From Bacillota bacterium (lineage in GTDB: Bacteria; Bacillota; Clostridia; Christensenellales; Borkfalkiaceae): a stretch of 9,746 bases of DNA. This document shows positions 6,573 to 9,746 of this stretch, piece after piece. The translations under genes were made by a program, and so were the position numbers. Under the pieces are notes generated by a model. The model ran no database searches and was not told the origin of the DNA. It was given only the letters and a program-made list of their open reading frames with translations. Where the stretch lies: positions 1 to 9,746 of the forward strand of contig QAKO01000031.1 in NCBI GenBank assembly GCA_003343765.1. Reading direction: 5' to 3'. Each line of letters opens with the position of its first letter. Position 1 is the stretch's first letter.

Positions 6573-8789
6573 ATGAGCAAAAATTTCAAAGCAGGCGAGT
6601 ATGAAAACAAGATTGATGTACGCAGCTTTATACAGGCGAATTATACGCCGTATGAAGGGGATGATGGCTTTCTTTGCGGGCCGACGGAGCGTACTAAGAA
6701 GTTGATGGAGAAAGTCAATGCGCTTTTGAAAGAGGAGAGTGAAAAGGGCGGCGTACTGGATGTGGATACGGAGCGGGTTTCGTCGCTTTTGACGTATCCT
6801 GCAGGATATATCGATCAGGAGAATGAAATTATTGTCGGTTTACAGACGGACGCGCCTTTAAAACGCGGGGTAAATCCGTTCGGCGGGATCCGTATGGCGC
6901 GTCAGGCTTGTGAAGCATACGGATATAAACTTTCGGATATTGTAGAGACAGAATTCAGCTATAAGACTACGCATAATGACGCGGTGTTTCATGTATATAC
7001 GGATGAAATGAAAGCGGTTCGTCATGCGGGGCTGTTGACGGGGCTTCCGGATGCATACGGGCGAGGCAGGATTATAGGAGATTATCGACGCGTTGCGTTG
7101 TACGGAGTCGACAAACTGATCGAAGAAAAAATGAAAGACAAAAAGGCGTACGGGGAGAAGCTGATGGATGAGCAGAATATCCGTGCGCTGGAAGAGTTAT
7201 ATAAGCAGATCGATTTTCTGAAGAAACTGAAAGAGATGGCAAAGCTGTACGGGGCAGACATTTCTGCGCCGGCGCAGAATGCGAAAGAAGCGATACAGTG
7301 GACGTATTTTGCTTATCTTGCGGCAATCAAAGAACAGAATGGTGCAGCGATGAGCCTGGGAAGGGTTTCCACATTTTTTGATGTTTATATTGAACGCGAT
7401 CTGGAAAACGGCGCGCTGACCGAGGAAGGTGCGCAGGAATTGATTGATGATTTTGTCATGAAACTCAGGATCACGCGTCAGCTCCGCACGCCCGAATACA
7501 ACGATTTGTTTGGCGGAGATCCGACCTGGACGACGGAGAGTGTCGGTGGTATGGGTGAAGACGGCAGAACACTTGTTACCAAGACGAGCTATCGTATTCT
7601 GAACACATTGTACAATCTTGGGGCGGCTCCGGAACCCAATCTTACGATTCTTTGGTCGGAAAAACTGCCGGAATCTTTCAAGAAATTCTGTGCGAAAGTT
7701 TCCATTGATACAGATTCGATCCAGTATGAAAACGATGATCTGATGCGTCCGATCTACGGGGATGATTATGGAATTGCCTGCTGTGTATCGGCGATGAAGA
7801 TCGGTAAGCAGATGCAGTTTTTCGGAGCGCGTTGCAACCTTGCGAAGCTTTTGCTTCTTGCATTGAATGGCGGCAAGGATGAAAAGAGCGGAAATCAGCT
7901 TGCGCCAGAAGGAAAGAATTTTGAAGGTGTTCTGGATTATAAGGCAGTGCGCGAAGCATATCATAAGTACATGGCATGGCTGTGCAGACTGTACGTGAAC
8001 ACGCTGAATGTAATTCACTATATGCACGATAAGTATGCGTATGAAAAGATTCAGATGGCTTTGCATGACACGGAAGTGGAGCGTTTTCTCGCTTGCGGGG
8101 TGGCAGGGCTTTCGGTTGCGGTCGATTCGCTGTCGGCAATTAAGTACGCGAAGGTAACTCCTGTTTACAATGAACAAGGAATCATATGCGACTTTAAGAT
8201 CGAAGGCGAATTCCCGAAATACGGTAATGACGATGACCGTGTAGATGATATTGCAAAAGATTTACTGCGTGAGTTTTCCGATGAATTGAAGAAGACGCCG
8301 GCATATCGTGGGGCAATCCATACGCTGTCTGTTCTTACGATCACGTCCAACGTTGTTTATGGTAAAAAGACAGGCGCGACTCCGGACGGAAGAGCAGCCG
8401 GTGAACCGTTCGCGCCGGGAGCCAATCCGATGCATAATCGTGATCTGAGCGGCGCTTTGGCGTCCTTGAATTCAGTTGCAAAGTTGCCCTATGAGTATTG
8501 CAGGGACGGAATTTCGAACACGTTTTCGATTGTACCTTCTGCGTTGGGAGAAAACAGGGAAGAACGCGCTGAGAATCTTACGGATCTGCTTGACGGATAT
8601 TTCGGACAGGGGGCGCATCATCTGAATGTGAATGTATTTGATCGGGCAAAACTGGTTGCGGCGATGGAGCATCCCGAACTGTACCCGAATATCACGATCC
8701 GTGTTTCGGGATATGCTGTTAATTTCCATAAGTTGTCCAAAGCGCATCAGTTGGAAGTGCTGAAGCGCACGTATCATGAACGTGTCTGA
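6573..8789 (+). CDS. pflB: Pyruvate formate-lyase (formate C-acetyltransferase)
   Basis: This 738-aa glycyl-radical enzyme converts pyruvate and CoA to acetyl-CoA and formate in the anaerobic cytosol. The catalytic cysteine pair is Cys403-Cys404 in IACCVSAMKIGKQMQFFGAR, matching E. coli Cys418-Cys419. Trp319 (in GGDPTWTTES) matches Trp333. The radical glycine is Gly713 in RVSGYAVNF, 25 residues from the C-terminus exactly as in E. coli. PEPNLTILWSEKLP and YENDDLMRP are further PFL hallmarks that argue against glycerol or choline lyases. The frame is open back to an ATG at 6468, but those 35 codons are riboswitch and terminator; AGGAG at 6559-6563 sets the start at ATG 6573. Expression should depend on the promoter at 6369-6397 and on the ZTP riboswitch, so formate output is tied to formyl-folate demand as well as fermentation. 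Confidence 0.97.
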   Translation: MSKNFKAGEYENKIDVRSFIQANYTPYEGDDGFLCGPTERTKKLMEKVNALLKEESEKGGVLDVDTERVSSLLTYPAGYIDQENEIIVGLQTDAPLKRGVNPFGGIRMARQACEAYGYKLSDIVETEFSYKTTHNDAVFHVYTDEMKAVRHAGLLTGLPDAYGRGRIIGDYRRVALYGVDKLIEEKMKDKKAYGEKLMDEQNIRALEELYKQIDFLKKLKEMAKLYGADISAPAQNAKEAIQWTYFAYLAAIKEQNGAAMSLGRVSTFFDVYIERDLENGALTEEGAQELIDDFVMKLRITRQLRTPEYNDLFGGDPTWTTESVGGMGEDGRTLVTKTSYRILNTLYNLGAAPEPNLTILWSEKLPESFKKFCAKVSIDTDSIQYENDDLMRPIYGDDYGIACCVSAMKIGKQMQFFGARCNLAKLLLLALNGGKDEKSGNQLAPEGKNFEGVLDYKAVREAYHKYMAWLCRLYVNTLNVIHYMHDKYAYEKIQMALHDTEVERFLACGVAGLSVAVDSLSAIKYAKVTPVYNEQGIICDFKIEGEFPKYGNDDDRVDDIAKDLLREFSDELKKTPAYRGAIHTLSVLTITSNVVYGKKTGATPDGRAAGEPFAPGANPMHNRDLSGALASLNSVAKLPYEYCRDGISNTFSIVPSALGENREERAENLTDLLDGYFGQGAHHLNVNVFDRAKLVAAMEHPELYPNITIRVSGYAVNFHKLSKAHQLEVLKRTYHERV

Positions 8790-8808
8790 GCAATATAAGA
8801 GCTGAGTT

Positions 8809-8837
8809 CAGCCGCGCCGTTGTTTGCGGCGCGGCTG
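8809..8837 (+). terminator. Strong GC hairpin after pflB, terminator-like but without a T run
   Basis: CAGCCGCGCCG (8809-8819) pairs perfectly over 11 bases with CGGCGCGGCTG (8827-8837), with loop TTGTTTG. It starts 20 bases after the pflB stop. The following bases, TTGCGTTC, are not a proper T tract, so it may terminate only partly, or it may protect the 3' end of the pflB message while letting some transcription continue to pflA. Confidence 0.6.
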
Positions 8838-9156
8838 TTGCGTTCGGAAAAGTAGTTTCGGAAAAAGACGAATTGTTTGAGTAAAAACGGGCATATGCGG
8901 ACTTGTAAGAACGGACGGCGCGGAGAATTCGTTCATGCCGTGTAGCGAACCGACGGGAAATACTCGGTCGCAGCGTTTTATGATGCGAATATGTTTTCGT
9001 GACAGGCGGAACATATTTCTTTTTTCTGTTGTCAGTTTCGTATGTGTTCAAAACGGCATGGCTTTTCAAGTGAACTTTTAATTGGGCGAATGACAAAGCA
9101 GAAAGAGTATGCGAATTGGAGGGAGTAAGACAGTTTCTAAAAAGTGGGGTTAAAGA
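8838..9156 (+). other. Long intergenic region between pflB and pflA
   Basis: I find no convincing protein gene here. A hairpin with one bulged A is formed by GCGAACCGA (8945-8953) and TCGGTCGC (8964-8971), followed by AGCGTTTTA, a weak terminator candidate. ACGGC (8915-8919) can pair with GCCGT (8937-8941). GTTCA and TGAAC flank about 20 bases before TTTTAATT (near 9048-9081). A 48-codon reading frame (8935-9081) and a 12-codon one (9090-9128) are present but unsupported by homology. No clear -35/-10 pair for pflA is visible. The composition is less purine-biased and more irregular than in the neighbouring genes. Confidence 0.6.
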
Positions 9157-9746
9157 ATGGCACAAACAACAGGGTTTATAGATTCCGTTTATTGCGGTTC
9201 CGGAGTGGACGGAAAGGGGTTGCGGTGTATCGTATTTTTCAGCGGGTGCAATTTGCGTTGCCCGTTTTGTCACAATCCGGAAACATTGTTCAAACAAGGA
9301 AAGCAGGTTGAAGCAGATGAGGTCATCAATAAGCTTTTGCGTTATAAAAGGTATTTTCGCAGGGGAGGGGTTACGCTTTCCGGCGGAGAACCTTTTTTGC
9401 AGAGAGAATTTTTTTTGGCGTTGGTGAACGGATTGCGTGAACATAAAATACATGTCTGCGCTGAAACAAACGGTCATATTTGCGACAGTGAACTGATCGC
9501 CGCTTCAGATTCGATTCTTTGTGATGTTAAGAACCAGGAAACGGATGATTTATCCGCGTATGATCCGTTTTTTGCGGAATGCTTAAGGCAGGGGAAAGAT
9601 TTGCAAATCACCAATGTCATTGTGCCTGGTAAGAATGATTCAGAAGAAAAAATTACAAATTTGGCGCGCTTTGTAAAAAAATATTTCCCCGCACATAAAG
9701 TGAAATTTCTTCCGTTTCGTAAACTGTGTGAGGAGAAGTACAGAGA
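9157..9746 (+). CDS. pflA: Pyruvate formate-lyase activating enzyme, 5' part (runs off the window)
   Basis: The first 196 residues are visible. This radical-SAM enzyme uses a [4Fe-4S] cluster and S-adenosylmethionine to place the glycyl radical on PflB. The cluster motif is Cys31-x3-Cys35-x2-Cys38 in GCNLRCPFCHNPE. The GGEP motif is at 76-79 and ETNG at 103-106; DVK is at 123-125 and VPGKND at 156-161. The N-terminal GFIDSVYCGSGVDGKGLR matches the PFL-activase opening. An in-frame TAA at 9151-9153 means ATG 9157 is the first possible start; GGGG at 9146-9149 is a modest ribosome binding site. Compared with E. coli, the WIR arginine is Thr152, the LPYH histidine is Arg188, and the DTNG aspartate is Glu103; all three are at or near the SAM/cation site. 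The 367-base distance from pflB is unusually long. A related glycyl-radical activase is the main alternative. Confidence 0.88.
   Translation, partial: MAQTTGFIDSVYCGSGVDGKGLRCIVFFSGCNLRCPFCHNPETLFKQGKQVEADEVINKLLRYKRYFRRGGVTLSGGEPFLQREFFLALVNGLREHKIHVCAETNGHICDSELIAASDSILCDVKNQETDDLSAYDPFFAECLRQGKDLQITNVIVPGKNDSEEKITNLARFVKKYFPAHKVKFLPFRKLCEEKYR

Noticed and set aside
7197..8177. Minus-strand frame of 326 codons opposite pflB
   Set aside because: Antisense shadow of a gene whose catalytic motifs are all intact on the + strand.
8719..9477. Minus-strand frame of 252 codons covering the pflB-pflA gap
   Set aside because: It overlaps the ends of both pflB and pflA, reads through the GC hairpin, and shows no domain or plausible start signal.

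Overview
The window looks like chromosomal DNA of an anaerobic Gram-positive bacterium, most likely Clostridia or a near relative. The evidence is purine-rich Shine-Dalgarno sites before nearly every gene, two TTGACA/TATAAT-type promoters with exactly 17-base spacers, a single-chain PurL of the type common in Clostridia, and an oxygen-sensitive pyruvate formate-lyase with its radical-SAM activator. I cannot name a genus. All supported genes are on the + strand. I see no mobile element, CRISPR array, tRNA or rRNA.

Positions 1-5070 are the end of a purine biosynthesis operon: the last codons of what is probably purH, then purD and purL, packed with gaps of 7-16 bases and closed by a strong hairpin terminator. 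Positions 5092-5424 encode a small antibiotic-biosynthesis-monooxygenase (ABM)-fold protein with its own terminator. Positions 5522-6283 are a self-contained two-gene cassette with its own promoter: an XRE-type regulator followed, with a 4-base ATGA overlap, by a 75-aa protein that resembles the regulator's C-terminal half.

Positions 6369-9746 are the formate module. A consensus promoter leads into a 5' leader that folds as a ZTP (pfl-motif) riboswitch overlapping an intrinsic terminator, then a full-length pflB. A 367-base gap with no convincing gene follows, and then the start of pflA, which runs off the window.

The parts fit one physiological story. PurH uses 10-formyl-tetrahydrofolate. 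When formyl-folate is short, AICAR phosphates (ZMP/ZTP) accumulate, the riboswitch senses them, and pflB expression rises. PflB releases formate, which can recharge formyl-folate and also makes acetyl-CoA. This riboswitch logic is established for the pfl motif and is not new. The less explained items are the regulator/partner cassette, the long pflB-pflA gap, and a PflA that differs from the E. coli enzyme at positions known to contact S-adenosylmethionine. I did not find a clear new multi-gene system.
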